From an uncultured Collinsella sp. (GTDB lineage Bacteria; Actinomycetota; Coriobacteriia; Coriobacteriales; Coriobacteriaceae), in assembly GCA_958427355.1 (NCBI GenBank), contig CAUACA010000029.1, forward strand, positions 1-23,569: DNA of 23,569 nt, read 5' to 3'. Shown piece after piece: positions 22,072 through 23,569 of the stretch. Under the pieces are notes generated by a model, which saw nothing but the letters and a program-made list of their open reading frames with translations, ran no database searches and had not been told where the DNA came from. A program made the position numbers and the translations under genes. The stretch's first letter is position 1; each line of letters starts with the position of its first letter.

Positions 22072-22121
22072 ATCCTTAAACTCGTTATTAGAATTGATAT
22101 GATTAGCCTAATAACGAGTTT
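22049..22121. promoter_or_regulatory. Nested inverted repeats in the fic leader (putative operators)
   Basis: Arm 1 ATATCAATCCTAATAAC (22049-22065) matches the complement of GTTATTAGAATTGATAT (22084-22100) at 16 of 17 positions. In addition AAACTCGTTATTA (22078-22090) is the exact complement of TAATAACGAGTTT (22109-22121). Three half-sites with core TAATAAC therefore occur around the likely transcription start. Confidence 0.65.
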
Positions 22122-22147
22122 CCGGCACTAAAGATATGGAGGGCGCG

Positions 22148-23320
22148 ATGCAAATCGAGGAGAACGGCCAGGGAACGCTCCGCAATAATCTATCGGGGAA
22201 ATTGGCTTACTATTCGTTTTTTCCAACGCCCTTGCAATCATTGAGGCAGCTAAACCTCACCGAGGAAACCTATCGCACGCTTTCCGCATGCTCACGAAAG
22301 CTTGGAGAGCTTGAAGGCATGCTCTACTTTGTTCCCAACGCCGACATGTATCTGACAATGTACGTGCGCAAAGAAGCACTCCTTTCTTCGCAAATTGAGG
22401 GAACCCAGTGCACGTTTGACGACCTACTTAGTCCATCGCAAACACAACTCCATCATAAAGATGTCGCAGACGTCGTGAATTACGTCCGTGCTGTCGACCG
22501 CGGCGTAGAACTGCTCAAAAAGATGCCCTTGTGCACGAGACTTCTTAGGCAAGTTCATGCGGTCCTGCTGGACGGAGTGCGCGGAACGGAGAAAAATCCT
22601 GGCGAGCTGCGCTCCTCACAAAACTGGATTGGCCCCTCAGGTTGCACCATTGCAACCGCATCGTTTGTCCCTCCAAACATTGAAGATTTGAGCAACACGC
22701 TTCAGGACCTCGAACGCTTTATCAATGAGCCTCAAGTCGAAATGGATCCGATTGTGCGGGCGGCGCTCGTCCATTACCAATTTGAAACTGCCCATCCATT
22801 CCTAGACGGAAACGGTCGCCTGGGCAGGCTTCTCATTACACTTATGCTCATCAATGATGGCGTTCTTCATTCTTGCTTGTTCTATCCATCGTTCCAGTTC
22901 AAGAAAAATCGAAGCGAGTACTACCGACAGCTCACATCCGTAAGGGAGAGAGGCACTTACGAGGAATGGATAGAGTTTTTCTGCAACAGTCTTCTCGAGA
23001 GTGCGAAGGACTCGGTAGGGTCTTTAAAAAACCTTGTTGACCTCCATAACCGTTCCACAGCAACCATTACCGAAAATCTCGGAAGGACTGCTGCAAACGG
23101 GCAAAGGCTGTTGGGCATTCTTGAAGAGCACCCCATCGTCGACACCGCATTCATCGCTGCCCAACTCGATATCGGCAGGAGTACCGCGAGCTCGCTCGTC
23201 AAATCATTTGAAGAATTGGGTATCCTCCGTCCGCTCGACGAGTCAAGACAGAGATACCGGCAGTACGGGTATGAAGAGTATCTTTCGATTCTCAGGGAAG
23301 ACGCTGAGCCGATTAGATAG
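22148..23320 (+). CDS. Fic-domain protein with inhibitory helix and C-terminal winged helix
   Basis: 390 aa from the ATG at 22148, which has GGAGGG 4 bases upstream; an in-frame ATG four codons earlier overlaps that site. Fic enzymes transfer AMP or related groups from nucleotides to protein hydroxyls. The active-site motif is complete: HPFLDGNGRLGR at 216-227, with catalytic His216. An N-terminal inhibitory motif of S/TxxxE/G type is visible (Ser80 to Gly85, SSQIEG), so the enzyme should be autoinhibited (class II). Residues about 310-375 resemble a winged helix (IVDTAFIAAQLDIGRSTASSLVKSFEELGIL), suggesting DNA binding, perhaps of its own promoter repeats. The gene is visibly richer in A/T than its neighbours, which suggests transfer. 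Target protein unknown. Confidence 0.93.
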   Translation: MQIEENGQGTLRNNLSGKLAYYSFFPTPLQSLRQLNLTEETYRTLSACSRKLGELEGMLYFVPNADMYLTMYVRKEALLSSQIEGTQCTFDDLLSPSQTQLHHKDVADVVNYVRAVDRGVELLKKMPLCTRLLRQVHAVLLDGVRGTEKNPGELRSSQNWIGPSGCTIATASFVPPNIEDLSNTLQDLERFINEPQVEMDPIVRAALVHYQFETAHPFLDGNGRLGRLLITLMLINDGVLHSCLFYPSFQFKKNRSEYYRQLTSVRERGTYEEWIEFFCNSLLESAKDSVGSLKNLVDLHNRSTATITENLGRTAANGQRLLGILEEHPIVDTAFIAAQLDIGRSTASSLVKSFEELGILRPLDESRQRYRQYGYEEYLSILREDAEPIR

Positions 23321-23346
23321 GCATCGCAGCCCAGCCAAATTAAAGC

Positions 23347-23413
23347 GAGCGCGGATAATCTCCCACTTTGAGCCCGCACACAGGCCAAAACTGGGAGATT
23401 ATCCACGTTCATT
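23347..23413. repeat. 67-bp hairpin repeat, right copy flanking fic
   Basis: GCGGATAATCTCCCA pairs with TGGGAGATTATCC, with the stem continuing through CTTTGAGCC/GGCCAAAAC using wobble pairs. Same length and orientation as the copy at 21912-21978. It starts 26 bp after the fic stop and could also act in ending the fic transcript, though no T-run follows. Confidence 0.85.
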
Positions 23414-23569
23414 CCTGACTAGTCATTTAAGAACGTCCCCAATGACTACTCCGGCATCGCCGATGTTTCGGCAACGACAGACACTATGACCCAATCCGAG
23501 GGCACTAAAAAGACAGGAGCCCCCGCTCGTGACCGCGGGTCGGGGCTGCGACAATGATGTCGAAGTGCC

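Larger units (their letters stand above)
21573..22147. other. Intergenic region between EIIA and the fic gene
   Basis: No gene is apparent. It contains a short hairpin TGCTCGT/ACGAGCA (about 21687-21703), a single copy of the CCAAAA...TTTTTGG repeat (21845-21875), the 67-bp hairpin copy 1 (21912-21978) and, from about 22020, an AT-rich fic promoter region with nested inverted repeats. Confidence 0.7.

Noticed and set aside
23518..23547. GC-rich hairpin near the right end as a terminator for a minus-strand gene outside the window
   Set aside because: The stem AGCCCC/GGGGCT is credible, but the T-run is about six bases away and the gene it would serve is not visible, so it is not listed as a feature.

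Overview
The window looks like chromosomal DNA from a high-GC, anaerobic actinobacterium of the class Coriobacteriia, most likely Collinsella or a close relative. This is inferred from gene content and order, not from a database match. The evidence is an actinobacterial dnaK-grpE-dnaJ-hspR heat-shock operon, a NiaR-type (3H domain) regulator of NAD synthesis, hydrogenase maturation genes, an 8-cysteine ferredoxin, and GC-rich codon use in all genes except the last.

Layout, left to right. Positions 1-245 hold a structured repeat. 245-4545 (minus strand) is the chaperone operon dnaK, grpE, dnaJ, hspR. 4546-5203 is a large intergenic region with a six-unit array of alternating inverted repeats and a terminator-like hairpin. 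A small ferredoxin follows (plus). 5503-9370 (minus) is the de novo NAD operon nadA-nadB-nadC-niaR; a 19-bp perfect palindrome overlaps the nadA promoter and is a strong candidate NiaR operator. 9663-11662 (plus) encodes an AgrA/AgrC-like two-component pair with no pheromone genes nearby. Then come a convergent, uncharacterised protein with a faint family-4 uracil-DNA glycosylase layout and a thioredoxin. 12981-18955 (plus) is a nickel/hydrogenase region: a small helical protein, a NikR with an unusual His/Cys-rich N-terminus, then hypF, hypC, hypD and hypE, which make and attach the CN/CO ligands of the NiFe-hydrogenase active site. A HAD phosphatase follows. After a 512-bp repeat-rich gap come a lipoprotein and a glucose-type PTS EIIA protein (both minus). 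The right end carries a Fic-domain gene with visibly lower GC, flanked by two same-orientation copies of a 67-bp hairpin.

The least explained part of the window is its intergenic DNA. (1) A roughly 140-190 nt element occurs twice, each time directly downstream of a minus-strand stop codon. It folds into two modules, and differences between the copies fall at paired positions and keep the pairing, which argues for a conserved RNA or DNA structure. (2) Two arrays of about 175 bp each contain six units in strictly alternating orientation. (3) A pair of hairpins between nikR and hypF have complementary loops. (4) The hairpins that bracket the fic gene suggest a discrete acquired cassette. These resemble REP/BIME-type or miniature mobile elements, but I cannot assign them to a named family from sequence alone.
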